A DNA stretch of 64,000 bases from Bradyrhizobium diazoefficiens (lineage in GTDB: Bacteria > Pseudomonadota > Alphaproteobacteria > Rhizobiales > Xanthobacteraceae), in the NCBI RefSeq assembly GCF_016616235.1, contig NZ_CP067100.1:6321001-6385000 (forward strand), given 5' to 3'. Each line of letters starts with the position of its first letter. The first letter of the stretch is position 1. The position numbers and the translations under genes were made by a program. Below are positions 18,476 to 26,591 of the stretch, one piece after another. The notes below the pieces were generated by a model. That model did not search any database. It had not been told where the DNA came from and saw nothing but the letters and a program-made list of their open reading frames with translations.

Positions 18476-19450
18476 ATGTTGCGAATTTTGCGTAACAGTA
18501 TTTTCGGACTGGTTTTCCTTTTCGGTCTTTTCAACGCCCCCCCTCCCGCCGCAGCCGCCTATCCCGACCGCCCCGTGCACTGGCTGATCGGCTTTGCCGC
18601 CGGCGGCCCGGTCGACATCGTGGCGCGGATCATGGCGCAGGCGCTCTCCGATCGCCTCGGCCAGCAATTCATCGTCGAGAACCGCACCGGGTCCGGCGGC
18701 AACATCGCGGCTGCGGCTGCGGTCAACGCAGCCCCCGACGGCTACACGCTGCTGTTCGTCGCGCCCAACAACGCGATCTCGACCTCGCTCTACAAGAAGC
18801 TGCCGTTCGACTTTTTGCGCGACACCGTGCCGGTGGCGAGCATCATGCAGCTCACCAACATGCTGGTCGTCTCCAACGCGTTTCCGGCCAAGACGGTTCA
18901 GGACTTCATCGACTACTGCAAGGCCAATCCCGGCAAGATCTCCTTTGCCTCGTCCGGCAACGGCACCTCGGTGCACATGTCGGCCGAGCTGTTCAAGGCG
19001 ATGACCAAGTGCGACATGATCCACGTACCCTATCGCGGATCCGCGATCGCCTTCCCCGACATCATCTCCAACAAGGTGCAGCTGATCTTCGACAACCTGC
19101 CGTCCGCGCTCGAGCAGTCGCGCGGCGGCAATGTCCGCGCCCTTGGCGTGACCTCGCCGCAGCGCTGGCCTGGTGTGCCCGACGTGCCGGCGATCGCCGA
19201 GACCGTGCCGGGCTTCGAAGCCGTCGGCTTCTACGGCATCTCGGCGCCGAAGGGCACGCCGAGCGAGGTGATCGAGATCCTCAACAAGGCCGTCGGCGAC
19301 GCGCTGAAGGACCCCAAGGTGACCGCGCGGCTGACCGAGAACGGCGGCATCCCCAAGCCGATGACGCCGGCCGAGTTCGGCAAGCTGGTCGCCGACGAGA
19401 CCGAGAAGTGGAAGAAGGTGGTCGAGTTCGCCGGGGTCTCGGTGGACTAG
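18476..19450 (+). CDS. Bug-family (TctC-like) tripartite tricarboxylate transporter binding protein
   Basis: A 324-residue periplasmic protein with signal sequence (FGLVFLFGLFNAPPPAAAA) followed by YPDRPVHWLIGFAAGGPVDI, the signature opening of Bug receptors. Further blocks include NRTGSGGNIAA, PDGYTLLF and GVPDVPAIAE. The ATG at 18476 is preceded by GGGAGGC; an earlier in-frame ATG has no ribosome site. Bug proteins bind carboxylates or amides, often without a cognate permease nearby, as here. It is the fourth solute-binding protein in this stretch. Confidence 0.93.
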   Translation: MLRILRNSIFGLVFLFGLFNAPPPAAAAYPDRPVHWLIGFAAGGPVDIVARIMAQALSDRLGQQFIVENRTGSGGNIAAAAAVNAAPDGYTLLFVAPNNAISTSLYKKLPFDFLRDTVPVASIMQLTNMLVVSNAFPAKTVQDFIDYCKANPGKISFASSGNGTSVHMSAELFKAMTKCDMIHVPYRGSAIAFPDIISNKVQLIFDNLPSALEQSRGGNVRALGVTSPQRWPGVPDVPAIAETVPGFEAVGFYGISAPKGTPSEVIEILNKAVGDALKDPKVTARLTENGGIPKPMTPAEFGKLVADETEKWKKVVEFAGVSVD

Positions 19451-19458
19451 GCCGACTG

Positions 19459-19478
19459 GGGCCGCGCGCCTGCGGCCC
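19459..19478 (+). terminator. hairpin after the Bug-family gene
   Basis: A perfect 7-bp stem (GGGCCGC, 6-base loop, GCGGCCC) begins 8 bases after the stop codon. No T-run follows, so it is only a candidate terminator. Confidence 0.35.
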
Positions 19479-19796
19479 GCCGGCGAAGCGGTGGAGGAGC
19501 CTGACCGCCCCTCCCCATCAAAATCGACGAAAACAACCCCATGCACAGTAGAAAAATATCGCGATTGCAATGGGTTACAAAGGCGAACGCGCGAGCCCGC
19601 GAAAAAGCCGTTTGACTCGTCGGGCAAAACAGGCGCATAACGGCATCATCGCCAGTTTCGGGAATTTAGAAATACCAGACCGGGCTGTGCCGGCGTGCCC
19701 ATCGGTGGCTGCCAGCATTGCACCCCCGCCTCCATCCCTGTAAACGAACCGCGCACCGTTGCCGGCCACGCAGACCCGCGAGGCCGCCTCGCGGCG

Positions 19797-19872
19797 GGGC
19801 CTGTAGCTCAATGGTTAGAGCCGGCCGCTCATAACGGTCTGGTTGCAGGTTCGAGTCCTGCCGGGCCCACCA
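19797..19872 (+). tRNA. tRNA with anticodon CAT, probably tRNA-Ile2
   Basis: A complete 76-base cloverleaf. The acceptor arms are GGGCCTG/CGGGCCC with A73 and an encoded CCA. The D-stem is GCTC/GAGC, the anticodon stem GGCCG/CGGTC with loop CTCATAA, and the T-stem GCAGG/CCTGC. The anticodon CAT fits elongator Met, initiator Met or Ile2. The consecutive C4-G69 and C5-G68 acceptor pairs are the known recognition feature of TilS, which modifies the anticodon C to lysidine and so converts it to isoleucine identity; elongator tRNA-Met normally lacks them. The 5' end pairs fully, unlike initiator tRNA. I therefore prefer tRNA-Ile2. Confidence 0.93.
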
Positions 19873-20170
19873 GTCTTCGCTGGTCGCTAACGATGCGGAT
19901 TTTCGATCTGAAGTCTGCTTCGCGAACGTACGATGCTTCCAAAAGCGGATGTGCGCCTGATGACGAGTAGGAATTTCATCAAGGGTGTCAGTAAGCGCAA
20001 AACGCGCTCTGCTGACCTTCTGTGGGTCGGTTTGCACGAAGATCGGACCCTCGAGTGACGCTGGCCCGACGCCGAGCATCCATTGCCTGTCCGCCGCCGG
20101 GGGGTCGACAGCAACCATTGCCTATTTTTCCCGTTATCGGCGGGGCGCGAGCAGTGTGAAAGGAATCTCG

Positions 20171-20584
20171 ATGAAGAAGATCGCAATGTCGGCGCTGATG
20201 GTCGGCGCTCTTGGTCTGAGTTCGCTGGCGGCGACGTCTCCCGCCGAAGCTCACTGGCGAGGTGGCTGGGGACCGGGCATCGCCGGCGGCTTGATCGCCG
20301 GTGCGGTCATCGGTGGACTCGCCTCCTCCGCGTACGCTGCGGGACCGGGCTACGGTTACTATGGTGGCCCCGGCTACTATGGAGCGGGCTATTACGGCGG
20401 ACCCTACGCGTACGACTACGGTTACGACGAGCCGTATCGCTGGGGTGGCGGATACACCACGACCTACTACACGGCGCCTGTATCCTATGGCTACCGGTAC
20501 AGGCGTGTCGTGCGGCCCGCCTATGCCTACTATCGCGGATCCTATCCGGTCGTGCGGCACCGCTGGCATCGTCACCATTGGTGA
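20171..20584 (+). CDS. Gly/Tyr-rich exported protein
   Basis: A 137-residue protein. The signal peptide (MKKIAMSALMVGALGLSSLAATSPAEA) is followed by a glycine-rich hydrophobic stretch (GIAGGLIAGAVIGGLASSAYA) and a long Gly/Tyr-rich region with repeats such as GYYGGPGYYGAGYYGG. It ends in a His/Arg-rich tail (RHRWHRHHW). Proteins of this make-up are common in Bradyrhizobium and probably lie in the cell envelope; the function is unknown. The ATG at 20171 follows AAAGGA. The strongly tyrosine-biased composition is unlike its neighbours but typical of the type. Confidence 0.85.
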   Translation: MKKIAMSALMVGALGLSSLAATSPAEAHWRGGWGPGIAGGLIAGAVIGGLASSAYAAGPGYGYYGGPGYYGAGYYGGPYAYDYGYDEPYRWGGGYTTTYYTAPVSYGYRYRRVVRPAYAYYRGSYPVVRHRWHRHHW

Positions 20585-20610
20585 CTCCGCCCATCCGGAA
20601 TGCAAACGAG

Positions 20611-20639
20611 GGCCGCGCTCGCGATGGGCGCGGCCATTT
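20611..20639 (+). terminator. hairpin between convergent genes
   Basis: A perfect 8-bp stem (GGCCGCGC, 9-base loop, GCGCGGCC) followed by ATTTC, about 27 bases after the stop of the Gly/Tyr-rich gene. It could stop transcription from either side, as the next gene converges on it. Confidence 0.45.
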
Positions 20640-20665
20640 CGCTGCACCCGGATCGGTCGTCCCGC

Positions 20666-21088
20666 TCACCACAACCCCGCGGAAAAGAGGTCTTGCCGAT
20701 CGAAGGCCAGTCGTGGTTCGGACGGTCGTCTCGGCGACTTCGCCAACCGCTTTGCACGCGGACGGGCTTCCGCGGATGTGCGGCCGGGCGGTGCTTTCTT
20801 GATCCGGGCGGGCGGTAGTACCGGCATGGCGGCCAGCGCCTCCCGCACCGCCTGCTGCGGCTCTTCGGGCGTCGGCTCGGCCTGTGCCATTTCCGGAACA
20901 TGAGTGCGTGGGCGCGTGTCGAAAACGATCTTCTCCGGAAGACTGCTTGCCGAGCTGATCCGGATGGTCGTCCTGTCGGGATCGGCCGCGCCTGCACGCT
21001 CGACGGGCGCCGGCAGGTACCGGTCCGTTGCGAAGAGCAGCGCCAGCAGCAGGGCGCTCACGAACACGAAATATCGGATGATCGGCAT
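20666..21088 (-). CDS. small membrane-anchored hypothetical protein
   Basis: A 140-residue protein with one N-terminal hydrophobic segment (YFVFVSALLLALLFATDRYL). A hydrophilic part rich in Arg, Pro and Ala ends in an aromatic motif (LAFDRQDLFSAGLW). The domain is not recognised. Proteins with this layout are common small conserved hypotheticals in Bradyrhizobium. The basic stretch (PRAKRLAKSPRRP) lies after the membrane anchor and may contact nucleic acid or the cell wall; this is a guess. Confidence 0.65.
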   Translation of the reverse strand: MPIIRYFVFVSALLLALLFATDRYLPAPVERAGAADPDRTTIRISSASSLPEKIVFDTRPRTHVPEMAQAEPTPEEPQQAVREALAAMPVLPPARIKKAPPGRTSAEARPRAKRLAKSPRRPSEPRLAFDRQDLFSAGLW

Positions 21089-21143
21089 GGAGCGCCGCTT
21101 GCAAATGAAGGGAGTCGATTTCGGCGGGCCGGACGTCGGCGGG

Positions 21144-21173
21144 AGGCGGGCCGCTTCCTTCAGCGGCCCGCCT
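21144..21173 (-). terminator. strong hairpin after the DUF1236 gene
   Basis: A perfect 12-bp stem (AGGCGGGCCGCT/AGCGGCCCGCCT) with a 6-base loop, 8 bases beyond the stop codon on the minus strand. It lacks a U-run but is long and GC-rich, consistent with transcription end or mRNA 3' protection. Confidence 0.5.
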
Positions 21174-21181
21174 CGGCGGAC

Positions 21182-21526
21182 TTACTCCACCTCTTGGACC
21201 ACGGTGCGCGTCGATGGGTCGACCAACATCACGCGCTCGCCGGAGTAGACGTAGCGATACTTCGTGAGAGAAGGACCCCATTCGGCCGGCACGGACTCGA
21301 GCTCGACCTCGCGCGGCACGGGCGAGCCGACCACGATCTTCTCGCGGCTCTCTACCGGACGGATCTTGTGTTCGGTCACGTAGCTGCGGATCTTGGTGCG
21401 GTATTCGGGCTCGATCTGCACGGCGGCGGCGTGGCTCGTGCCGGTGGTCGTGACGACCGTGGACTGCGCCATCGCGCCCGTCGAGATCAGCGCAGCGGCC
21501 GCGCACGTCAGCATCAGCTTCTTCAT
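21182..21526 (-). CDS. DUF1236-family exported protein
   Basis: A 114-residue protein with signal peptide MKKLMLTCAAAALISTGAMAQ. The mature part contains YRTKIRSYVTEHKIRP and a final segment (YRYVYSGERVMLVDPSTRTVVQEVE) typical of DUF1236 proteins, which are abundant in rhizobia. The ATG at 21526 follows GAGGAGAT. The function is unknown; it is probably periplasmic. Confidence 0.85.
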   Translation of the reverse strand: MKKLMLTCAAAALISTGAMAQSTVVTTTGTSHAAAVQIEPEYRTKIRSYVTEHKIRPVESREKIVVGSPVPREVELESVPAEWGPSLTKYRYVYSGERVMLVDPSTRTVVQEVE

Positions 21527-21768
21527 GAATATCTCCTCGCCGCAGGATGCGGCCTGCGTGAACCCGCGAATGATGGCAAGGTTCCGGGCGTGCGGTGGCA
21601 CGATTGCCTCTTTTGCCCGCGCGAACTCAGGTTGATACGGCGAGGCCACGGGGGCAGCCTCACCACGTCGCCATCGCGCGCCACCCGACGTAGCGGCGCA
21701 GATCATGGGCGTGGTTGTGGCGACGATTCCCCCCGCATACGGACAGCGGGTCCCATACGTCGAAGCCT

Positions 21769-22079
21769 TCAATGCACCCGTTCGCGCAACTTACAAAAAG
21801 GCCCGAAAATGGCTGCGCGAACCGAGGTGACGCCATTCCAGAACTTGGCGAACCACGGCAGAGTCAAAAGCTTTGGCTTGACGATGACGAAGAGCCGTTC
21901 GACGACACACAGGCTGAGGAGGTCCAGGCGAGGATCATCGCGGTCCCGGTGATCCAATGGCCTTCGCCGGCGACCGCCAACGCGACAAGCTTCAACGGCT
22001 CGACCGTCGCCGTGGGTACCGCCAGTGGAAGGAGCGACGGATAGGGTCCGAGGTTCTTGATCGTTCGCTTCAGGCCCAT
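21769..22079 (-). pseudogene. small membrane protein gene split by a 1-base deletion
   Basis: The first half reads in one frame from the ATG at 22079 (GLKRTIKNLGPYPSLLPLAVP, then VEPLKLVALAVAGEGHWITGT), with GGGGAGGAG upstream. The second half continues in another frame (LLSLCVVERLFVIVKPKLLTLPWFAKFW) to a stop at 21769. Joining them needs one extra base near 21925-21935 and gives about 103 residues with two hydrophobic segments. That matches a conserved rhizobial hypothetical of this length, recognised from memory and not searched. The total span of 311 bases fits a single-base deletion. It may be a true pseudogene or a sequence error. Confidence 0.6.
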
Positions 22080-22187
22080 CACGGGTGCTCCTCCCCACCT
22101 AACTTCCCTATCCTGCCAGTGTTCCGACTTTGGAACATTTGCCACATTTTCCCGTTGGATGAGACCACTCATCGGGAGGACAAACAG

Positions 22188-22583
22188 ATGAAGAGATCTT
22201 TCGCTATCGGATCCTTGCTGGCGGCGACCCTAGTCACCGGTGCTTTTGCCGCGACAACCGTTCTCACCGCGGCGCCGACGGAAAGCTGGACGATCACGAA
22301 CTACTACAAGCAGGCCGTCTACGATCCGAAGGAAAGCAAGATCGGCGATATCGATGACGTTCTCGTCGACAAATCCGGCAAGATCACCGGCCTTGTGATC
22401 GGCGTCGGCGGGTTTCTCGGCGCTGGCGAGAAGGATGTCATCGTCCCCTTTACCGCGGTCAAGACCGCCAAGAAGAACGACAAGTGGTGGTTGACCCTGG
22501 ACGAGACCAAGGACGCCCTGAAGGGCGCTCCGGGCTTCAAATACGACCGCGCCAGCACCACTTGGGTGCCCGAGAAGAAGTAG
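22188..22583 (+). CDS. exported PRC-barrel domain protein
   Basis: A 131-residue protein with N-terminal signal peptide (SFAIGSLLAATLVTGAFAAT) and a PRC-barrel-like domain (KIGDIDDVLVDKSGKITGLVIGVGGFLG, then KDVIVPFTAV). The ATG at 22188 follows CGGGAGGA. PRC-barrel proteins of this exported kind occur in several copies per Bradyrhizobium genome; the role is unknown, with envelope or stress functions proposed. It is divergent from the broken membrane-protein gene and followed by a strong terminator. Confidence 0.88.
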   Translation: MKRSFAIGSLLAATLVTGAFAATTVLTAAPTESWTITNYYKQAVYDPKESKIGDIDDVLVDKSGKITGLVIGVGGFLGAGEKDVIVPFTAVKTAKKNDKWWLTLDETKDALKGAPGFKYDRASTTWVPEKK

Positions 22584-22592
22584 CGCGATCAA

Positions 22593-22622
22593 TGCGAGCG
22601 TTCGGATGGACGCTCGCACTTT
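22593..22622 (+). terminator. intrinsic-terminator-like hairpin
   Basis: A perfect 9-bp stem (TGCGAGCGT/ACGCTCGCA) with an 8-base loop and trailing CTTT, 10 bases after the PRC-barrel stop. This is the best terminator candidate in the window. Confidence 0.65.
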
Positions 22623-22709
22623 GGTGGAGTTGAAGATCACGGCCAGTCGATTCAACGAACTCCGCGCCACAACGCTCCGCTCGCTCTATTGGCATCAACC
22701 TGATGCCGA

Positions 22710-23894
22710 CTAAGTCGGGAGCGATTGCTCGAGAAAGAAGCGAAGCATCTCCCTGGTCGCATCCGGCCCACTCGGATCGGTGTAGGTCCCCGCCGGACTA
22801 CCTCCCGACCAAGCGTGGCCTGCGCCGTGAACATTCCAGTGCTCGGAGACGGCGCGCCCGCTCACGTCGATCAAAATGGTGCGGGTATACGCGTGCCCGT
22901 GTGGCACTTTTCCAGCGATGACCTTCGCCTTCAGATCCGACGCATTACCCGCCTGTTCGGCGATACGGTCGCCGTTGTTCGGATGCACCGTTGTGTCTCG
23001 GTCGCCATGGAAAACGATGGTCGGCACCTGCGGTCCACCATGGGAAAGCGTAGAGCGGGCTCCCTGCCGCATGGCCACAAGAGCGGAGGGAAGATCACTG
23101 GCGGCTCCGCAAACCAAGCCCGAATGGATGCCAACGGCGGCGTAGAGGTCGGGGTGCGTCGCAGCCATGATGGCAGCCGCCGCGCCGCCGGCCGACATCC
23201 CGGCGACGTACACACGCTTTGGGTCGACCGGGTAATCCCGCATGATTTGGCGGGTGATGCCAGCGATCAGGGAAGGCTCGCCGCCGTCCCGTTGCTGGTC
23301 GCCGCCACGAAACCAATTCCAGCACTTCGACTGATTGGCTCCGCTCGGCTGCTCCGGATACACCACGAAGCACTTCCGTTCTTCGGCCAGGAAATTCATG
23401 CGGGTGCCGGCCGCGAAATCGTCCGCCGACTGGGTGCAGCCGTGAAGCATGACCACGAGGGGAAGGGGCTCTCGTCGATAGCGGCTCGGGACGAAGAGCT
23501 TGTAGCCTCGAACTCCGGCCGCGTTGCCGAATGTGCCGGCAATGAATTGCGTCCCGTCGGGCGCGATATCCGATGAGGAGGGAGGAGCGCGCAACATCGG
23601 GCCTCGCAGACCGAGGCCGGCGAACTCTCGCATGTTGTCAAAAGGGGCGGGGCGTGCGCGCGGCTGCGCGGAAGCGGCGCGCGTGGTTTGGTGCCTTTCC
23701 TTCTCCCCAATCACGTCGGCCTTCACCTCGATGGTCGGCGGCTCCGGCCGCGCTGGCGCGGGAGGGCCCGTGCGAGCAAACGGTTCTGCGGCACTTTCAC
23801 CCTGGAGCATGCGCTGCAGAAGCGCAGTGGCCTCGACCAACTTGCCCGCGCGCGTGAGACGCGTGGCCTCCTGGACCCTGTTTCGATTCAGCAT
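22710..23894 (-). CDS. PHB depolymerase family esterase
   Basis: A 394-residue alpha/beta hydrolase. The catalytic region holds an oxyanion-side motif (VVMLHGCTQSADDFA), a lipase box (GMSAGG, Ser234), an acidic residue in FHGDRDTTV and the terminal His in GAGHAWSGG. These are the blocks of the poly(3-hydroxybutyrate) depolymerase/feruloyl esterase (LpqC) family. The first 100 residues are a charged, Pro-rich leader with no signal peptide, so an intracellular location is likely. It starts 5 bases after the stop of a ribbon-helix-helix gene (GAGGT ribosome site) and is probably co-regulated with it. Confidence 0.88.
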   Translation of the reverse strand: MLNRNRVQEATRLTRAGKLVEATALLQRMLQGESAAEPFARTGPPAPARPEPPTIEVKADVIGEKERHQTTRAASAQPRARPAPFDNMREFAGLGLRGPMLRAPPSSSDIAPDGTQFIAGTFGNAAGVRGYKLFVPSRYRREPLPLVVMLHGCTQSADDFAAGTRMNFLAEERKCFVVYPEQPSGANQSKCWNWFRGGDQQRDGGEPSLIAGITRQIMRDYPVDPKRVYVAGMSAGGAAAAIMAATHPDLYAAVGIHSGLVCGAASDLPSALVAMRQGARSTLSHGGPQVPTIVFHGDRDTTVHPNNGDRIAEQAGNASDLKAKVIAGKVPHGHAYTRTILIDVSGRAVSEHWNVHGAGHAWSGGSPAGTYTDPSGPDATREMLRFFLEQSLPT

Positions 23895-23899
23895 CGGCG

Positions 23900-24319
23900 T
23901 TACCTCGTTCTGTCGGCAAGAGCGGCCTTGACCGCGGGAGTGGCATGGAGGGCTCCGAGCACCGAGACCGAAGCGATCGTGGCGCGTGCCAGATCGGGCG
24001 TGACGTCCTGGGCGATGGTCGCCAAGCCGAGGACATTGATGTGCAGCATCTCGCCGGCGCGCTGCGCCGCTTCGAGATCCCGGCGGGTGAAGTTGCGCAG
24101 CCCGAGGTCCAAGCTTTGTCTGGCCGTCGACTGCTTGAGAACATCCGCATGCCGCTCGAGCTGATTGCGGATGGCCGTCCGGATGAAATCGGTGCGGTTC
24201 GAATAGAACCCTTCCTGCACCATCAGATCGACGTGACCGAGGTCGACGTAACCAAGGTTGATCGTGATTTTCTCGGTATCCGAAATCTTGGGGCGTAGGT
24301 CGCGAACGTTGTCAGTCAT
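23900..24319 (-). CDS. ribbon-helix-helix (CopG-like) regulator
   Basis: A 139-residue protein whose N-terminal half has the ribbon-helix-helix pattern: a beta strand (KITINLGYVDLGHVDLMV) followed by YSNRTDFIRTAIRNQLERH. The C-terminal half is helical and unassigned. AAGAGGTG precedes the ATG at 24319. It lies directly upstream of the PHB-depolymerase-like gene with a 5-base gap, so it may control that operon. Autoregulation is likely for this class but not shown here. Confidence 0.78.
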   Translation of the reverse strand: MTDNVRDLRPKISDTEKITINLGYVDLGHVDLMVQEGFYSNRTDFIRTAIRNQLERHADVLKQSTARQSLDLGLRNFTRRDLEAAQRAGEMLHINVLGLATIAQDVTPDLARATIASVSVLGALHATPAVKAALADRTR

Positions 24320-24773
24320 GGGAACGGCACCTCTTACCATCCCCATGGATGGTTGCTGGATGGAATATGGATGTCACTAAGCAATTTACAAGGGACAATT
24401 GGGACCGGCCGGCTACCGGCATGCCGTCGGCGGGTCAGCCTCGTCTGGAGCCGCAGGCAGTTCAGCTAAGCCATGCGGTGTCGAGCCGAGGACCGCGCCC
24501 GAGTCGGTCCGAAACGTCGAGCTGGCCCCGCCGCTACGTTGGCAGCCGCAGCGACCTTGCTGGGCACCGACACGACCCTGGGGTCCAACTCCCGCTCGTT
24601 CGGGCCAGAATCGCTTCCAGCCGCTCCGGCTTTGCTTCCGCGCGAGCAGCTTTGCGACCGTCGACATTGCCTCCCAACGTTGGCATCTACAAACGAGTGG
24701 TACGCCCACGACGAACTTGCCACTCCTGGCGCTGCGAGGCCCGGACCCTGCCCCGACGGCTTTTCCTGGGCCA
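24320..24773. other. about 450-base region with no recognised gene
   Basis: Several overlapping reading frames cover this stretch on both strands, but none has a recognisable domain, a good start with ribosome site or natural-looking composition. Given three broken genes nearby it may hold decayed sequence. No repeat or terminator was identified. Confidence 0.3.
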
Positions 24774-25067
24774 CTATTTCGCCGGCGGCCCCAGCGGGCC
24801 GTCCACCCACTTCCAGGCGGCGGGATCGTGCAGCGGATCGTCGTCGCAATCCGGGCAGACGTAGCGCTCCCCGCCGCTGGCGGCCTCGTCGCGCACAAGC
24901 TTCATCGCCGCCCACAGTGCGGGCACGGCTTCCGGATTGGATGCAGCAGCGACATTTGGCTTCCCCGCCTCGGTCAGCGCTTGCCAGGCGGGCACAAGCG
25001 ATCTCTTGACGTGAGCCTCGCCGACCACCGAAGATTGGTGTTCGGCTATGTTGTGGGGTGGCGTCAT
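24774..25067 (-). CDS. possible small CPxC protein
   Basis: A 97-residue frame whose end looks protein-like: YVCPDCDDDPLHDPAAWKWV, then a GPLGPP tail, with a single CPDC pair. The start is uncertain. The ATG at 25067 would overlap the divergent small gene, while an internal ATG at 24905 gives a 43-residue protein. No ribosome site is convincing for either. Treat as a tentative conserved hypothetical. Confidence 0.35.
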   Translation of the reverse strand: MTPPHNIAEHQSSVVGEAHVKRSLVPAWQALTEAGKPNVAAASNPEAVPALWAAMKLVRDEAASGGERYVCPDCDDDPLHDPAAWKWVDGPLGPPAK

Positions 25068-25266
25068 GGACGAGTTCTACAGTGGCTTCGCGCAGCGGGC
25101 ACGCGATCTGGCGGAGAAGGCCGACCCGTTCACTCGGCGGCGGCTTCTCGATCTGGCCCAAAGGTACGAGCTCAAGAGCAGACCGGGATCGAGCCACAGA
25201 CGGCCCTCGCCGCCACCGCGCGTAACCCCGCCGGCGGTTCTCTTCTCCGGCTCCGGCGAAGCCTGA
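25066..25266 (+). CDS. small conserved hypothetical protein
   Basis: A 66-residue protein beginning MDEFYSGFAQRARDLAEKAD and continuing PFTRRRLLDLAQRYE. This helical pattern is that of a short protein family found many times in Bradyrhizobium genomes (recognised from memory). The remainder is a Pro/Arg/Ser-rich tail. The function is unknown. Confidence 0.6.
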   Translation: MDEFYSGFAQRARDLAEKADPFTRRRLLDLAQRYELKSRPGSSHRRPSPPPRVTPPAVLFSGSGEA

Positions 25267-25315
25267 CGCCGGGGCCCGCTTTCGGCCGCGAAGCGCGGTT
25301 TCCAGACGACCCCAG

Positions 25316-25701
25316 TCAACCCGGCGATCTCGCGCCACCGAGCAGCTGCGCGACGGCGGCGGCCAATTGCGCCGGCGCAAACGGCTTCTCGATCAGGATG
25401 CTGCCGCCGACGGCTTGCGATTCCCAGTCCGGCGCGCTGGCGCTCGTCATGTAGAGCACGGGAAAATCAGGCGTGATTTCCCTGATCCGCCGCGCGAGCT
25501 CCCATCCGCTGATGCCATCACCCAGGTTGACGTCCGTGAGCAGCGCCCGACACCCCTCGCGGCCGTCACGAAAGGTAGACATGGCCGCCTCTCCCGAACG
25601 GACCGCGCAGGCATCAAACCGCCGTCGAGCAAGGCGTCCTCGATGAAGCTGCAGATCAGCGCTTCATCCTCGACGACCAGAACACGAACGGCATTACCCA
25701 C
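25316..25701 (-). pseudogene. response-regulator receiver protein split by a 1-base deletion
   Basis: A stand-alone CheY-like receiver domain in two frames. From the GTG at 25701 the first frame reads AVRVLVVEDEALICSFIEDALLDGG. The second frame continues FDACAVRSGEAAMSTFRDG, then LLTDVNLGDGISGWELARRI, VLYMTSAS and the conserved Lys in ILIEKPF. The break lies at about 25618-25622, and adding one base restores about 128 residues. The phosphoacceptor Asp (LLTDVNL) and the acidic pair (VEDE) are both present, so the ancestral protein was functional. It is either a recent pseudogene or a base-calling error. Confidence 0.75.
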
Positions 25702-25712
25702 TTTCAAGCCTC

Positions 25713-26075
25713 TCAAGCCACCGGCACACCGTAGTAGGCGTTCACGGAGCGCGCGGTCGCGGGGTCGCTCCAATTCCAGCTGCTCTCGTCGGCGTATTTG
25801 GGGGCACCGCGGAGCTGGTCCTGGGTGATGCCGATGACGTAGCCGCCGAGGTTTGTGTCGTATTTCAGGGCCTGCCACGGCAGCGGATAGTGATCGTCGC
25901 CGATGCCGAGCAGGCCGCCGAAGCTGAGCACCGCGTACGACACCTTGCCGCTGACCTTGTCGATCATGACGCGCTCGATGTAGCCGACCTTTTCGCCGCC
26001 GGCCCCGTACACGTTCGTGCCCTCGACCTTGTCGCTTCCGATCAGGCTGAACGTCTCGCGATCTTCCATGGCCAT
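25713..26075 (-). CDS. PRC-barrel domain protein
   Basis: A 120-residue protein without a signal peptide. It contains a PRC-barrel-like core (KVEGTNVYGAGGEKVGYIERV, VSYAVLSFGGLLGIGDDHYPLPW) and a C-terminal segment ending VNAYYGVPVA. The ATG at 26075 is preceded by GGGAGG; an upstream in-frame ATG lacks one. It differs from the exported PRC-barrel protein at 22188 in being cytoplasmic. Proteins of this type are common in Rhizobiales and often stress-related; the role here is unknown. Confidence 0.85.
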   Translation of the reverse strand: MAMEDRETFSLIGSDKVEGTNVYGAGGEKVGYIERVMIDKVSGKVSYAVLSFGGLLGIGDDHYPLPWQALKYDTNLGGYVIGITQDQLRGAPKYADESSWNWSDPATARSVNAYYGVPVA

Positions 26076-26170
26076 GTTGACCTCCCGGATGTTGTCTTGT
26101 GGAATCAACCGGTCGACGATGGCTCCGTTCCCGGCCGGGGCGGCGTTGTTCTGGACCAGCGGAGGTCGAG

Positions 26171-26362
26171 ATGGAGCTGACCGATCTGGAACGTGATTTT
26201 CTGAGAAGGCTTCTCGGCGAATCCTGGGTCAGCCCGCCGATGTTTGACCATGAGATCGTGGCGCGGCTGGTGGAGCTAGGTTTCGTGGAAACCGAGCCGC
26301 TTCCCTCCGGAGATGTCGAATACCGGATCACCGACGCAGGGCGAGCGGCGGCTACCGCGTAA
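26171..26362 (+). CDS. small winged-helix-like hypothetical protein
   Basis: A 63-residue protein (MELTDLERDFLRRLLGE, then VARLVELGFVETEPLPSGDVEYRITDAGRAA). The pattern of helices followed by a short hairpin resembles the recognition part of a winged-helix domain, as in PadR/MarR-like fragments. GGAGGT lies about 7 bases upstream of the ATG. The function is unknown. Confidence 0.6.
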   Translation: MELTDLERDFLRRLLGESWVSPPMFDHEIVARLVELGFVETEPLPSGDVEYRITDAGRAAATA

Positions 26363-26591
26363 CCCACCAGGTCTGAGATCCAGCAGGTCGTGTAGTCTGG
26401 GTGGCCGGAGCCTCCTTCACCACGGTCGACCAGGTCGCCGCCCCAACCCGCCAGATCTGCTTCCAAGGGACAAACCTACGAAGGAGTGGCAGACCCTCAA
26501 GTTCGGAGGAACGATAATTCTGATAGCCCATTGACCCTTGAAGGACCGTCGCCCGCCGTTGAACTACGAGCGGCCTCGTGGAGGTCTGACG

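Noticed and set aside
19695-19970. Plus-strand frame of 91 codons over the tRNA
   Set aside because: It contains the familiar translation of a tRNA gene (AAGPVAQWLEPAAHNGLVAG) and is covered by a complete cloverleaf.
24349-25454. Several overlapping plus-strand frames in the accessory region
   Set aside because: None has a ribosome site, domain or natural composition; they overlap each other and better-supported small genes.
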